Positions 41,011-51,839 of a stretch of DNA of 59,389 bases are shown one piece after another. This stretch comes from Pseudomonadota bacterium. Its GTDB lineage: Bacteria; Pseudomonadota; Gammaproteobacteria; Burkholderiales; Burkholderiaceae_C. The stretch lies in contig JAVHYA010000027.1 in assembly GCA_031119395.1 (NCBI GenBank), positions 1 to 59,389 on the forward strand. The letters are read 5' to 3'. Below the pieces are notes generated by a model, which had not been told where the DNA came from, did no database searches, and was given only the letters and a program-made list of their open reading frames with translations. A program made the position numbers and the translations under genes. Each line of letters starts with the position of its first letter. Position 1 is the first letter of the stretch.

Positions 41011-41875
41011 CCCGGGCGCGCGCCGCGCCCGCAGCACCGACCAGCGAGGCATCTCGCTGGTGGAGATCATGGTGGCGATGGCCATCGGGCTGGTCATCGT
41101 GCTGATCGCCACCACGGTCTACACCCAGGGCGTGTCGAACTTCAGCTTCCGCACGGGCCAGAGCGAGAACCTCGGCAACAGCCGCTACGCGCTCGACACG
41201 ATCGAGGCGGCCTTCACCAAGGCGGGCTATCGCCGCGACCCCACGCAGAACATGAAGCTCGCGTTCCCGGCCAATGCGACGGCCTACAAGAACGGCTGCC
41301 AGTTCGCCGCCGGCGAGGCCATCAAGGTCCCCAGTGTCGGCGTGCTGTGCATCCGCTTCCAGGCGCGGGACAAGGACGAGAAGGACTGCGCGGGCACCGC
41401 GGCCGGCATCAACAGCCTGGCGGCCTACGAGGCGCCGCCGGCGCCTGCCATCGGCGCCGGCATGTTCGTCGAGAAGTACTTCGTCGCCACCACCAGCAAC
41501 GAGAAGTCGCTGGTCTGCCTGTCGGGCAACCAGGACAAGGACACCGAGGCAGGCACGCCGGTGGCCGATCGCGTGAGCGGCGTGATCTTCGAATACGGCG
41601 TGGGCAAGGCAGCGGTGGACGACGACTCGATGGCCGAGCGCAAGGTCGAGAGTTACACCCGGGCCGTGCCGGCCGCCGGAAACGTCGTGCGTGCGCTTCG
41701 CTACAACCTGCTGTTCTCCAGCACGGTAGGCGGGCTGAGCAGCGCCGGGGAGTCCACCGTTTGCGACCGTTGGAAGCAGCTGAGCGACACCGCCAACACC
41801 GACTGCGACACCGCCAGGGGCCAGCTCTACCAGGTCGCCAGCGGCTCGCTGATGTTGCGGAACCTGATGCCATGA
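40967..41875 (+). CDS. pilW: Type IV pilus minor pilin PilW
   Basis: A 302-residue prepilin with leader ending at Gly28 and mature sequence ISLVEIMVAMAIGLVIVLIATTVY; Glu5 is residue 33. The length and the RYALDTIEAAFTKAGYRRD block match PilW. It overlaps both neighbours (44 nt with pilV, 4 nt ATGA with pilX), so the operon is translationally coupled. Several Cys pairs are typical. Confidence 0.88.
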   Translation: MTMTTAPTPCARASDPGARRARSTDQRGISLVEIMVAMAIGLVIVLIATTVYTQGVSNFSFRTGQSENLGNSRYALDTIEAAFTKAGYRRDPTQNMKLAFPANATAYKNGCQFAAGEAIKVPSVGVLCIRFQARDKDEKDCAGTAAGINSLAAYEAPPAPAIGAGMFVEKYFVATTSNEKSLVCLSGNQDKDTEAGTPVADRVSGVIFEYGVGKAAVDDDSMAERKVESYTRAVPAAGNVVRALRYNLLFSSTVGGLSSAGESTVCDRWKQLSDTANTDCDTARGQLYQVASGSLMLRNLMP

Positions 41876-42456
41876 ACGACTTTTCGATGCACCGCATGCG
41901 CAGAATGCCGCCGCGCCGCGGCCAGCAGGGCGCCGCCCTCTTCGTCGCCATGATCATGGTGCTCCTGCTGCTGGTGATCGCGGTGGCGGGGATGCGCACG
42001 GTGACGCTGGAGTCGCGCATCGGCGGCAACATGCTGCAGAGCCACAACCTCCAGGAGACGGCCGACGGGACCCTTCGCGAGGGCGAACGGACGATCCAGG
42101 CGTTTGGCATCTCGCTGCAGCCCTGCGCCAGCGGCGCCAAGTCGCCGGTGACCGGCGGCAAGCCCTGCTTCATCTCCGAGGCACGGGCCGACACGAATGG
42201 GCTCAAGACCACGTTCACGGTCAGCGCCAAGGCGACGGGCTTCGACATGCCGAAGGGCTACTGGTATCCGCGCTACATCACCACACAGTGCCCCAAGGGC
42301 GCCAGCGCCACCGCGGCCCTGGAATCGGCAAACACCGGCTGCACCGAGTTCTACGAGGTCAACTCGCAGGCCACCCTGTCCAAGTCCGACGAACCGCAGG
42401 CCTGCGGGCCCGATGCGCTGTGCCTGCGCTCGTCGATCAACCTGTTCATCAAATAG
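41872..42456 (+). CDS. pilX: Type IV pilus minor pilin PilX
   Basis: A 194-residue PilX-like protein. The N-terminal QQGAALFVAMIMVLLLLVIAVAGM is the PilX_N segment, which lacks the usual Glu5. ESRIGGNMLQSHNLQETADGTLREGE follows, as in the family. The start overlaps the pilW stop (ATGA). PilX bridges minor pilins and the PilY1 adhesin in the tip complex. Confidence 0.86.
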   Translation: MNDFSMHRMRRMPPRRGQQGAALFVAMIMVLLLLVIAVAGMRTVTLESRIGGNMLQSHNLQETADGTLREGERTIQAFGISLQPCASGAKSPVTGGKPCFISEARADTNGLKTTFTVSAKATGFDMPKGYWYPRYITTQCPKGASATAALESANTGCTEFYEVNSQATLSKSDEPQACGPDALCLRSSINLFIK

Positions 42457-42472
42457 CCCGCCGAGGAAACGC

Positions 42473-45400
42473 ATGATGGTGAAGACCTCGATCCAAGACC
42501 GGCCCACGTTCAGGGCCTTCCATGCCGCGGGCCTGCTGATGGCGGCCGTTGCCCTGTTCGCCGGCCAGCATCTGGCGAACGCACAGGTCACGACCGAGAG
42601 CGCGCTCGCGCAGACGCCGCTCTTCGTGAGCCAGGGCTACCCACCGCTGAACATGCTGGTGATGGGCCGCGACCACAAGATGTACTACGAGGCGTACAAC
42701 GACGCCTCGGACCTCGACGGCGACGGTGTGATCGACGTGGGCTACAAGCCCGACAAGATCGACTACTACGGCTACTTCAACAACAACGCCTGCTACACCT
42801 ACGACAACGACATGTTCAGGCCCGTGGCTGCCGCCACCGGCACGAAGAAGAAGCAGTGCGACGGCACCAAGTGGAGCGGCGACTTCCTGAACTACCTCAC
42901 CACCTCGCGCATGGACGCGATGCGGCGGGTGCTCTATGGCGGAACGCGCAACGTCGACACCGCCAGTTCGACGGTGCTGCAGGGTTCGTACATCCCGCGT
43001 GACGCCCACAGCTGGGGCAAGGCCTACGACTTCGCCCGCGACGGCACGGTGTACCGGATCCAGGATTACGCGCCGCTGGCCAAGCCGGTGGACAACACGC
43101 GCCACCTGTTCGCCGTGACCACCACGGGCGAAAGCGGCGACGGTGCCATCCCGCTGCTGCGGGTACTCAACGACTCCAAGTTCCAGATCTGGGAGTGGGT
43201 GTCCAAGGAACAGCCGGTGGCCCAGGACAAGTGCATCGACAACGGCACGAACTGCGAACAGGGCGCCAGCTCGCAGTACGAGATGCTGACGGCAAGTTCC
43301 TTCCAGAACCTCAGCATCACCACGTGGAAATGGAGCGGATCCATTCCAGGCAACGTGACGGACATGAACGCGCGCTTCCTCGCCAGCGCGCTCCTGGGGA
43401 ACCGTTGCGGCACGGGAGGCGTGAGTGTCATCAACACCACGGGCCCCAACAACAACCCGTTTGCCGGAAGCAACGGCTGCACGAACGACAACTACTTGAC
43501 GCTGATCGCGGGCAATGTCTACATCCCCGCCGCCGGCACCTATCGCTTTGCGGTCGACGGCGACGACGCCGTGGACTTCACGATCGGGAGCACGACCGCC
43601 AGCTGGTACGGCGGCCACGCCAACAACCGCAGCCAGGACAGCCTGGCGAGCCACTCCAACAGCTTCACCTTCACCACTGCCGGCTGGCAGCCCTTCGTGT
43701 TCCGCCATGTCGAAGCCACAGGCGACGACAACTGGGGCCTGGCGATGCAGATCACCCGGCCAGCCAGCGCGATCACCGACCGGAAGATCCGCGTCGAGGC
43801 CTGCGTCGGCACCGATGCCGCGCTGCGCGAGGACACCTGCAAGCCGTATCAGAACGACGCCGGCACGATCGTCTACAAGCCCACCGGCCTGCTGCACGAC
43901 TTCGGCGAGAACGAGAAGATGTACTTCGGCCTGCTCACGGGCTCGTACCAGAAGAACATCGCCGGCGGCACGCTGCGGCGCAACGTCAGCAAGTTCACGT
44001 CGGAAGTGAATCCCAAGACGGGCCAGTTCATCACGCCGGCCGATGGCAAGGGCATCGTGGCCAACATCGATGGCCAGAAGGCGATCGGCTTCAACGGCTC
44101 CACCTACAACAACTGCGGCTGGATCACGGACGGCCCGATCAGCGGCAAGTCCGACCCGTCGATCTGCGCGATGTGGGGCAACCCGATGGCCGAAATGATG
44201 TTCGAGACGCTGCGCTATTTCGCCGGCGCGAGCGCGGCGCATCCGACGTACGACTACGGCAACGGCTCGAGCAAGGACAAGGACCTGGGCCTGTCCAAGC
44301 CTGACTGGAAGCCGCCCTACTCCTCCTCGACCGGTGGTGGCGGTTACCTGCAGTGCGCCCGCCCCGTGATGACGGTGCTCAGCGACATCAACCCCTCCTA
44401 CGACTCGAAGATTCCGGGCAGCCGCTATAACTCGGTGGCGATCAACGCGGCAGACCTCGGCGCGTTCGACGTATCGAGCGAAGTCGATGCGATCGGCAGC
44501 GCGGAGGCCATCCACGGCAACAAGTACTTCATCGGCCAGTCGACCACGAGCAACGCGGATGCGGCACCCACGGTCAAGACGGTGGACGCCCTGTCGTGGG
44601 TGCGCGGCCTGTCGCCGCAGGAGCCCAGCAAGGAAGGCACCTACTACGCCGCGGGCGTCTCGCGCTACGCCGCCAACAACTTCCTGTTCGGAAACGCCAA
44701 GGGCAAGAACCGCCTGATGACCTACTCGGTGGCCATCGCGTCGCCGTTGCCGGAGATCCGGTTCCCGGTGGGTGACGGCCGCTTCGTCACCATCGCGCCT
44801 TACGCCAAGTCGGTGACCGGCAGCAACATCGACAACACGAAGTTCGCGCCGACCAACCAGATCGTGGACTACTACGTCGACCGCATCGCCAACACCGGCG
44901 CGGCCGACAAGGACACGACGGTCAACGGCGGGCGGCCCTATGCCGAGTTCCGGATCAACTACGAGGACGTGGAGCAGGGCGCCGACCACGACATGGATGC
45001 GATCTCGCGCTACACGGTCGCGCTGCAGGCCGACAACACGGTGAAGATCGACATGGTGTCCGAGTACGCAGCAGGCGGCATCGGCCAGCACCAGGGCTAC
45101 GTCATCTCGGGCACCACGAAGGACGGCATGTACCTGGACGTGCGGGACAAGGACACCGCATCGGTGTTCTACGCGCTCAACACGCCGCAGGGACGCGACC
45201 CGGGCTACTGCGTCGGCCGCTCGACCGATTCCGAGTGCATCAACCTGGGCCTGACGTCCAGCCGCGTGTTCACGCCGAGCGCGACCAGCAGTTCCGGCAC
45301 CTTCCTGAAGAACCCGCTTTGGTATGCGGCCAAGTACGGCATGCCGGGACGCGACCCGAGCACCGTCACGGGCGACCCCGACAACTACTTCCTGGTCACC

Positions 45401-47434
45401 AACGCGACGACCCTGAAGGCCCAGATGACCAAGGCCTTCAACGACATCGTGCAGAACACCAACTCGGTGACGGCCGTGTCGGTGGACGTGCCCGAAGGCA
45501 CGATCGCTGCCGGCGCCGACCTTTACCGCACCCGCTTCGAAGCCGAGGGATGGGTCGGCGACGTGATCCGCGAACGGCTCACCGACAGCGCCACCGGCTT
45601 GAACTACGTGCGCAGGTGGAGCGCGGCGGACGTGTTGTCCAACCGCACTACGGCGCGCAAGATCTACTACTCGGCGGCGGGCGTCGCGACGCCGACGCTG
45701 CGCGAGTTCAACTGGTCGACCATCAACGGGCAACCGGCCGATGCAGCGTGGAAGACCGCGCTCAACATCAACCCCGCCACCAACACGTCCGACGGGAAGG
45801 CGGAACAGCGCATCGCCTTCCTGCGCGGCGAGAACGACACGCTGCGCGTTCGCAAGAAGCTGACCAGTGGCAAGCCCAACCTGCTGGGCGACATCGTCAA
45901 CTCCTCGCCCGTGCGGGTGAGCGGTCCACTGTACCGGGCGAGCGCGGCCGATCAGCTGGAGGGCACCAACAGCAACTACGGCACCTTCGTCAGCGGCCAG
46001 GCGGGCAAGCCGGAGATGATCTACGTGGGCGCCAACGACGGGATGCTGCATGCGTTTCGCGCCGAGACCGGCGTGGAGGAGTTCGCCTTCATCCCCACGG
46101 CGGTGCGGCCCAACCTGAACCTGTTGACCGCGTCCAACTACGGGGTCAAGGACGGCATCGAACACCGCTACTACGTCGACGGCACGCCGACCGTGTCGGA
46201 CGTCTTCTTCGGCGGCACGTGGCACAAGGTGCTGGTGGGCAGCCTGGGCGCCGGCGGCAGGGCGGTGTTCGCCCTGGACGTCACCGACCCGACCGCTCCC
46301 ACGCTGCTGTGGGAGTTCGGCTCCGGCCAGGACAACAACATGGGCAATTCCGTGGCCCAGCCGACCATCGCGCGCATGAACGACCCGAGCTCGGGCAAGG
46401 GCAAGTGGGTGGCGCTGGTGCCCAGCGGCTACCAGGGGGGCAACAGCCTGGCCGGCAACGGCGGCGCCAGCCTGTTCGTCATCGACATCTCGAACGGCAG
46501 CGTGCTGCGACGGCTGGACGTGGACGCCGGCGCGACGACCGCGGAACTGGGCACGCTGGGCAACGGCCTGTCGCGCATCTCGGCGGTTGACGGCAACGGC
46601 GACGGCAAGGCCGACATGGCCTACGCCGGCGACCTGATGGGGAACGTGTGGCGCTTCGACATGCGCAGCGGCGACGTCAACGCATGGACCGCGCAGAAGC
46701 TGTTCACGGCCAAGGACGGGAGTGGCGCACGTCAGCCCATCACCGCGGCACCCTACGTGATCGGGCACCCCCTGGGCCGCGGCGATCTGGTCATGTTCGG
46801 AACCGGCCGCCTGCTGACCGCGACCGACAAGAGCAGCACGCAGAAGCAGACCGTGTACGGCATCTGGGACCGGTACTCGGAGTTCAGTTCGGTGGCCCCA
46901 TCGCCGCTTCCCACGGCCAACAAGGCACGCACCAACCTGCAGGAGCAGACCTTCACGGAGCTCGTCGCGGGCTCCGGCAACTACGCGATCTCCAGCATCG
47001 CCATGCAGTGGTACAAGACCACGGCCACGGGCACGACGGACACGGACGTCGACAGGTGGGGCTGGTTCGTCGACCTGCCGCGCAACGGCGAGAAGATGAC
47101 CTACGACATGACGCTGTACGGCAAGGGGCTGTTCTTCTCGACCATCCGCACGTCGGAAGACCCGTGCTCGGCCGGCTTGAGCGGCACCCTCTACGCGGTC
47201 GATCCCAATTCGGGCGGGCAGACCAAGTACGTGGTGTTCGACATGAACGGCGACGGCGCCTTCAATGCCGCGGACGGCACCGGTGACAAGCTGGTCAGCG
47301 GCACGCAGACCGGTGCCGGCAAGCAGACCATCCGCGCAGGGCGGGTCTTCGATCCGAGCGCGAACGCCGAGAAGCGCGTCAACTCGGGGGTCGAGTTCGG
47401 CCGCCAGAGCTGGCGCCGGCAACCTGCGAACTGA
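42473..47434 (+). CDS. pilY1: PilY1 tip adhesin/assembly factor with PA14-like insertion
   Basis: A 1653-residue exported protein with signal peptide (about 1-38, cleavage near LANAQ). The N-terminal region shows [12 protein letters not shown], a Ca-binding-like loop, but no DxSxS MIDAS of a von Willebrand domain. Residues about 280-430 ([38 protein letters not shown]) look like a PA14 sugar-binding domain. The C-terminal PilY1 beta-propeller (about 1136-1653) contains [33 protein letters not shown], and Ca-loops DGNGDGKAD (about 1373) and [21 protein letters not shown] precedes the ATG. It controls pilus extension and adhesion in the family; the PA14 suggests glycan binding. Confidence 0.92.
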   Translation: MMVKTSIQDRPTFRAFHAAGLLMAAVALFAGQHLANAQVTTESALAQTPLFVSQGYPPLNMLVMGRDHKMYYEAYNDASDLDGDGVIDVGYKPDKIDYYGYFNNNACYTYDNDMFRPVAAATGTKKKQCDGTKWSGDFLNYLTTSRMDAMRRVLYGGTRNVDTASSTVLQGSYIPRDAHSWGKAYDFARDGTVYRIQDYAPLAKPVDNTRHLFAVTTTGESGDGAIPLLRVLNDSKFQIWEWVSKEQPVAQDKCIDNGTNCEQGASSQYEMLTASSFQNLSITTWKWSGSIPGNVTDMNARFLASALLGNRCGTGGVSVINTTGPNNNPFAGSNGCTNDNYLTLIAGNVYIPAAGTYRFAVDGDDAVDFTIGSTTASWYGGHANNRSQDSLASHSNSFTFTTAGWQPFVFRHVEATGDDNWGLAMQITRPASAITDRKIRVEACVGTDAALREDTCKPYQNDAGTIVYKPTGLLHDFGENEKMYFGLLTGSYQKNIAGGTLRRNVSKFTSEVNPKTGQFITPADGKGIVANIDGQKAIGFNGSTYNNCGWITDGPISGKSDPSICAMWGNPMAEMMFETLRYFAGASAAHPTYDYGNGSSKDKDLGLSKPDWKPPYSSSTGGGGYLQCARPVMTVLSDINPSYDSKIPGSRYNSVAINAADLGAFDVSSEVDAIGSAEAIHGNKYFIGQSTTSNADAAPTVKTVDALSWVRGLSPQEPSKEGTYYAAGVSRYAANNFLFGNAKGKNRLMTYSVAIASPLPEIRFPVGDGRFVTIAPYAKSVTGSNIDNTKFAPTNQIVDYYVDRIANTGAADKDTTVNGGRPYAEFRINYEDVEQGADHDMDAISRYTVALQADNTVKIDMVSEYAAGGIGQHQGYVISGTTKDGMYLDVRDKDTASVFYALNTPQGRDPGYCVGRSTDSECINLGLTSSRVFTPSATSSSGTFLKNPLWYAAKYGMPGRDPSTVTGDPDNYFLVTNATTLKAQMTKAFNDIVQNTNSVTAVSVDVPEGTIAAGADLYRTRFEAEGWVGDVIRERLTDSATGLNYVRRWSAADVLSNRTTARKIYYSAAGVATPTLREFNWSTINGQPADAAWKTALNINPATNTSDGKAEQRIAFLRGENDTLRVRKKLTSGKPNLLGDIVNSSPVRVSGPLYRASAADQLEGTNSNYGTFVSGQAGKPEMIYVGANDGMLHAFRAETGVEEFAFIPTAVRPNLNLLTASNYGVKDGIEHRYYVDGTPTVSDVFFGGTWHKVLVGSLGAGGRAVFALDVTDPTAPTLLWEFGSGQDNNMGNSVAQPTIARMNDPSSGKGKWVALVPSGYQGGNSLAGNGGASLFVIDISNGSVLRRLDVDAGATTAELGTLGNGLSRISAVDGNGDGKADMAYAGDLMGNVWRFDMRSGDVNAWTAQKLFTAKDGSGARQPITAAPYVIGHPLGRGDLVMFGTGRLLTATDKSSTQKQTVYGIWDRYSEFSSVAPSPLPTANKARTNLQEQTFTELVAGSGNYAISSIAMQWYKTTATGTTDTDVDRWGWFVDLPRNGEKMTYDMTLYGKGLFFSTIRTSEDPCSAGLSGTLYAVDPNSGGQTKYVVFDMNGDGAFNAADGTGDKLVSGTQTGAGKQTIRAGRVFDPSANAEKRVNSGVEFGRQSWRRQPAN

Positions 47435-47442
47435 GGCCACCG

Positions 47443-47919
47443 ATGACAGCACCTTGCAAGCACGCTCCTTCCGCTCAACGGGCCGCCATGCGCCGTTCTG
47501 CGTCAGGCTTCACGCTCATCGAATTGATGATCGTGGTGGCCGTGATCGCGATCCTGGCGGCCATTGCCTATCCCTCGTACCAGGAATACGTGATGCGCTC
47601 GCGGCGCGTGGAGGGGCAGGCACTGTTGAACGACGCGGCGGCGCGGCAGGAGCGCTGGCGTGCGCAGAATGGCAGCTACATGACAGACCAGGCGAACATC
47701 GCCAAACTCAAGCTGCCGAATGGCGACAAGTCCCAAAACGGCTACTACAACTTGAAGGTGAGCGCGGTGGGTGACGGCTCCGACGGTGGCTACACCCTGA
47801 AAGCTGAACGAGCACCGACCCAGGCCGACAAAAGGTGTGGCGACTTCACGTTGACCGCCACGGGAAAGAAGGACCTGGCATCGGGTACGCCAGGGACGGT
47901 GGCGCAGTGCTGGAGATAA
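47443..47919 (+). CDS. pilE: Type IV minor pilin PilE
   Basis: A 158-residue prepilin: leader to Gly22, mature [28 protein letters not shown], Glu5 conserved. The short globular domain ([28 protein letters not shown]) and C-terminal Cys pair fit the PilE minor-pilin type rather than the major PilA. GAGG lies 8 nt before the ATG. It is the last gene of the cluster and starts 8 bp after pilY1. Confidence 0.9.
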   Translation: MTAPCKHAPSAQRAAMRRSASGFTLIELMIVVAVIAILAAIAYPSYQEYVMRSRRVEGQALLNDAAARQERWRAQNGSYMTDQANIAKLKLPNGDKSQNGYYNLKVSAVGDGSDGGYTLKAERAPTQADKRCGDFTLTATGKKDLASGTPGTVAQCWR

Positions 47920-47978
47920 GGCTCGTCTCCCCGACCTAATCGCGCATGTCAGCGGCGTCGAGTCCGACTGTTTGCCGT

Positions 47979-48794
47979 TCAGACGTGCAGCACGCCAGAC
48001 ATCCGCAACCATCGGATGTCCTGGCCGCCCACGATTCGTGAAAGCGCACTGCTCGGATCCGCGGCCAGCACGCCGATCTCGGCCATGATCTCCTCGGTCT
48101 CCGCCGGCTTGGTGTGGGTGATGTAGATCGGGTAGCGACGCCCGGCAGCGATCTGGCTGAGTTCTGCCGCGAGCGAGTCGGGCGCAAGGTGCAGGCTGCG
48201 CGCGGCCAATGCCAGCTCGCGGTTGCTGAACGCCGTTTCGATGACCAGGGCGGCCACGTCCAGGGCATTGATGCGGTCCCAGAAGGGTTTGTTGCGTTCG
48301 GTGTCGCCACTGAAGACCCAGTGCGGGCCGCCGCTCGCCGAGCGGATGGCAAAGCCGCACGCGGGCACGGTGTGGACGGCCGGCAGGACCTCGACAACCT
48401 TGGGCGCGCGCGTGCCGATGCGCAGCGTCTCGCCCACGGCAAAGTCGTGAAAGCTGACGAAGGGCGCATCCTGGCTGGGGATGTTCGCGAAGTCGGGCCA
48501 GATGACGTTGTTGAACACATGGGCCCGCAACGCTTCGATGGTGGCGCGCAGTGCATGCACACGCAGCGGCGCGCCGCGCCGACTGGCCACGGCATCGATC
48601 ATCAGAGGCAACGCGGCGACATGGTCGAGGTGCGAATGGGTGAGCACGACGTCGTCGATGGCCGCCATCTCTTCCAGCGTCAGGTCGCCGACGCCCGTCC
48701 CGGCATCGACCAGCAGGTCGTCGTCGACCAGGAAGGACGTGGTGCGGCAGTCCCTGGCGATGGCGCCCGAGCAACCCAGCACACGCACCTGCAT
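47979..48794 (-). CDS. Metallo-beta-lactamase-fold phosphodiesterase (cNMP PDE class II-like)
   Basis: A 271-residue MBL-fold hydrolase with the metal motif LTHSHLDHVAALPL (HxHxDH), further ligands in AVHTVPACGFAI and VFSGDTERN, and a C-terminal His in YITHTKP. The N-terminus MQVRVLGCSGAIARDCRTTSFLVDDDLLVDAG is typical of class II 3',5'-cyclic nucleotide phosphodiesterases. I start at 48794, preceded by GGAAGGA. It lies 24 bp downstream of an adenylate cyclase gene, so it may hydrolyse that enzyme's product. The substrate is inferred. Confidence 0.82.
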   Translation of the reverse strand: MQVRVLGCSGAIARDCRTTSFLVDDDLLVDAGTGVGDLTLEEMAAIDDVVLTHSHLDHVAALPLMIDAVASRRGAPLRVHALRATIEALRAHVFNNVIWPDFANIPSQDAPFVSFHDFAVGETLRIGTRAPKVVEVLPAVHTVPACGFAIRSASGGPHWVFSGDTERNKPFWDRINALDVAALVIETAFSNRELALAARSLHLAPDSLAAELSQIAAGRRYPIYITHTKPAETEEIMAEIGVLAADPSSALSRIVGGQDIRWLRMSGVLHV

Positions 48795-48818
48795 CGGATC
48801 AGTCCTTCCAGAAAGCAA

Positions 48819-51104
48819 TCACTTGCGCTCGAATTGAATGGCGCCGTCCCAATCGGTGTCGGGCGGCTGCATGCGGATGGAGGCTAAGCGCTGAGCGTAA
48901 ACCCGGTAAAGGACTTTTTCCTCATGGCGGGAGCGCAAGGCCTCGAGAAGCTGTTCCGTGGCGTGCCAACGGCGGGCACGATAGGCCTCCAGCACCTCGT
49001 GCCATTGTGATAGCTCTTCCAGCTGCTCCGGCTTGGCATTTGCACGCAAACCACAGGGCGTCAAGATGGTGACCTCCTGAAGCTTGCCCTTGACCCGGAC
49101 GCGGTCCACCTCTTGCCAGAGACAGGCATCGCACTGCAGGCGTGTCGCTTCACTGGCCACGATGCCGATGCCGTAGTGCTCGCCAAGGCCCTCCAGCCGT
49201 GCGGCCAGGTTGACCGCATCACCGATGACGGTGTAGCTGCGCCGGTGTGCCGACCCCATGTCGCCCACGCTCATGGTGCCGGTGTTCAGGCCGATGCCGA
49301 CGCTCAGGGCGGGCAGGCCGCGCAGCCGATGGGCGGCGTTGATGTCATCCACCGCGGCGCTCATCTCCAGCGCGGCCTGGACGGCCAGGCTCGCGTGCTC
49401 CGGCGTGTCCACCGGTGCGCCCCAGAAGGCCATGACGCAATCGCCCATGTACTTGTCGACCGTCCCGCGGTGCTTGCTGATGATGTCGGTCAGGCGGCTG
49501 AAGACCTCGTTCAGGAAGGTCTGCAGGTCCGCGGGCGCCATCTGCTCCGACAGGCGGGTGAAGCCGCGCATGTCGCAGAACATCACGGTCAGCTCCTTGC
49601 TCTCCGCCCGCATGGTGTAGCGGTTCGGGTCCAGGACCATCTCGCTGACCAGTTGGGGCGGCACGTAGGTGCCGAAGAGCCGGGCCAGTCCGCGCCGCGT
49701 GCGCGCCTCGACGAAGTAGCCCCAGCCCATGTTCACCACGAAAGCCGCCACCACCATCAGCACGCACGCCGCCTGCGGCATCACCAGGCCGGCGTGTCGG
49801 AACAGCAGGTGATTGATGACCAACGGCGCCAGCATGCAAGCCAGGGCCAGGAGCGCGGCGCGCAACGGACCGAGCAGGGTCAAGCCGATCGCCAGGACGC
49901 CGCCGAGCAGCAGGATCATGGTGAAGTCGTAGCCTGCCGCGTAGTCCGGGACGGCCAGAAAGCGACGGTCGAGCAGACTGGAGATGACGCTCGCGTGGAC
50001 TTCCACGCCAGGGTAGATGGCGCTCACCGGCGTGGCGCGCAGGTCCTGCAGGCCTGGCGCGCTCGCGCCGACAAGCACGATCTTCCCGGCCAATTCGCCA
50101 GCGGCCAGCCGGCCATTGAGCACGTCGATGGCCGAGATGTAGCGAAACGATCCGCCCTGTGCTCCGCCCGGCCCGCGATAGGGCACCAGCGCACTGGCCT
50201 GCTGGTCGACCGGCACGGCGATCGGGCCCTCGGGCCGGCCCATCACCAGGGCCTCCAGCAGCGGCTCCGCACGACCAGCAGCCCCCGTCAACCGGGGGTA
50301 GGGCGCGGAGGCGCCCACAGCCCGGCGGTAGACGGCCAGCCCCAGAGACTCGTAGTAGCCGGCCAGAGCCGAGGCGCCGCCCTCGGCCGGCTCGTAGCGG
50401 GCGATGAGCGGCACTGCGCGAACGACACCATCGGCCCGGGGGTCGATGAGCACATTGAGGAATCCTGCCGGCGCCACGGCAGCCAGCGCGGGGATGCTGG
50501 CACCGTAGCTGTTCCACGCGGTGGCGTAGCGGCGTGTGCCCGAAAAGGCGTCGGGCGGCAGCACAGGGGGTGGCAACCCACCCTTGGCGCGGGGTTGGGG
50601 GCTTTGTGTGAAATAGAACCCCAGCACCACGTTCCGGCCCGCCAGGGAGCGGGCGAACGCCGCGTCGTGGTCCAGCGTGCCGGCGAGTCGTCCGATCGCC
50701 GCCCCAACCGAGGGGTCCGCTCGCGAGCGCTCGGCCAACAACGCCTGCAGCGCTTCCTGGCCCGAACTGCGGTCGGCTTCGGCGAACATCACGTCGAAGC
50801 CCAGAACCGCCGCCTGTTGCCGGCCCACAAGTTCGCTGGTCAGCCGCGCCAGCCGATCGCGGCTCCACGGCCATTGACCGACCTCCTGCAGGCTGGCGTC
50901 GTCGATGTCGACGATGACGATGCGCGGGTCCAAGGTACCCGGCATCGTGGCGCGCAGTCGGGCGTCATAGATGAGCGCGTCGAAGCGGTCGAGGAAAGGC
51001 AGGTGCGAAACACCCGCCGAATGCACCAGGGCCAGCAGCACGGGCAGCAGCGTGATGGCGACACGCGGCCAGTGCCTGCGCAGCGACCGCATCAGCCGCT
51101 GCAC
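48819..51104 (-). CDS. CHASE2-domain adenylate/guanylate cyclase
   Basis: A 761-residue membrane cyclase. TM1 (about 14-32), a large periplasmic CHASE2 sensor (about 35-380; IVIVDIDDASLQEVGQWPWSR, VLNGRLAAGELAGKIVLVGASAPG in parts), three TM helices (about 395-470) and a class III catalytic domain (about 500-690). Metal-binding Asp residues are in VMFCDMRGF and YMGDCVMAFWG, and Lys in DKYMGD with Asp in VIGDAVNLAARLE favours ATP. Related proteins sit with FHA and PP2C genes. It lies 15 bp downstream of the FHA gene. Confidence 0.9.
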   Translation of the reverse strand: MQRLMRSLRRHWPRVAITLLPVLLALVHSAGVSHLPFLDRFDALIYDARLRATMPGTLDPRIVIVDIDDASLQEVGQWPWSRDRLARLTSELVGRQQAAVLGFDVMFAEADRSSGQEALQALLAERSRADPSVGAAIGRLAGTLDHDAAFARSLAGRNVVLGFYFTQSPQPRAKGGLPPPVLPPDAFSGTRRYATAWNSYGASIPALAAVAPAGFLNVLIDPRADGVVRAVPLIARYEPAEGGASALAGYYESLGLAVYRRAVGASAPYPRLTGAAGRAEPLLEALVMGRPEGPIAVPVDQQASALVPYRGPGGAQGGSFRYISAIDVLNGRLAAGELAGKIVLVGASAPGLQDLRATPVSAIYPGVEVHASVISSLLDRRFLAVPDYAAGYDFTMILLLGGVLAIGLTLLGPLRAALLALACMLAPLVINHLLFRHAGLVMPQAACVLMVVAAFVVNMGWGYFVEARTRRGLARLFGTYVPPQLVSEMVLDPNRYTMRAESKELTVMFCDMRGFTRLSEQMAPADLQTFLNEVFSRLTDIISKHRGTVDKYMGDCVMAFWGAPVDTPEHASLAVQAALEMSAAVDDINAAHRLRGLPALSVGIGLNTGTMSVGDMGSAHRRSYTVIGDAVNLAARLEGLGEHYGIGIVASEATRLQCDACLWQEVDRVRVKGKLQEVTILTPCGLRANAKPEQLEELSQWHEVLEAYRARRWHATEQLLEALRSRHEEKVLYRVYAQRLASIRMQPPDTDWDGAIQFERK

Positions 51105-51119
51105 TGCGGCGAGGGCCGG

Positions 51120-51776
51120 TCAGCCGTTGACGAACTGCATGCGCGTGCCGCCGAGTTCGAGCACGTCGCCATCCTGCAGCGCGACCGCCTCGGTGCCGAG
51201 GGGCTCGCCGTTGAGCGTGGTGCCTCCGTCGATCGGCGCCACGACGTAGCCTTGCAGGCGACGGGTGACGGCCGCCACGGCCACGCCGGGCTTGCCGATG
51301 GTGGTGACCACCTTCTGCAACGAGACCTCGCGGCCGGCACCGCTGCCGCTGAGCACGCGGATGACGGCCGACGCGCTACCGCCCAACGGAACGGGCGCGG
51401 TGACGCCGGCAGACAGGGGAACTGGAGCGGATGCGGGTGCGAGACCTGCCGCTGCAGGACGAGGGGCTGGCACGTCGATGGTGGCGCCATTGAGTGCGAG
51501 GTAGCGGATCTTGTACTTGCCGACTTCGATGACGTCGTTGTGCTCGAGCGCCTGCTTGCGGATGGCTCGCGCGTTGACGTACGTGCCGTTGGTGCTGTTG
51601 AGGTCTTCAAGATAGACATCGGAGCCGATCATGTGCAGCACGGCATGCTCGCCGCTGACGGCAAGATTGTCGATCACGATGTCGTTGTAGGGACGGCGGC
51701 CCAGCGTGGTGCGCTCCTTGGCGAGCGACACCTCCTTGAGGACGACCCCATCGATAGCAACCACCAACTTCGGCAT
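51120..51776 (-). CDS. FHA domain protein with a second, degenerate FHA-like domain
   Basis: A 218-residue protein. The N-terminal FHA (about 20-95) has the phosphothreonine-binding residues in LGRRPYND, SGEHAVLH and NSTNGTYVN. A Pro/Ala linker follows. The C-terminal part (about 138-217; TTIGKPGVAVAAVTRRLQGY, TTLNGEPLG, LQDGDVLELGGTRMQFV) looks like a second FHA fold lacking the classic Gly-Arg. It sits between the PP2C phosphatase and cyclase genes, so it probably relays phospho-Thr signals. No Ser/Thr kinase is visible in the window. Confidence 0.88.
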   Translation of the reverse strand: MPKLVVAIDGVVLKEVSLAKERTTLGRRPYNDIVIDNLAVSGEHAVLHMIGSDVYLEDLNSTNGTYVNARAIRKQALEHNDVIEVGKYKIRYLALNGATIDVPAPRPAAAGLAPASAPVPLSAGVTAPVPLGGSASAVIRVLSGSGAGREVSLQKVVTTIGKPGVAVAAVTRRLQGYVVAPIDGGTTLNGEPLGTEAVALQDGDVLELGGTRMQFVNG

Positions 51777-51839
51777 GGCCGACTCTCCTGAACGCGATTG
51801 TGTTGTCAGCAGGCCTTGCGGAACCGTCTTCCCGGACTG

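Noticed and set aside
42449-47452. Long open frame opposite pilY1 (about 1667 codons)
   Set aside because: Same antisense artefact; no signal peptide, domain or plausible start.
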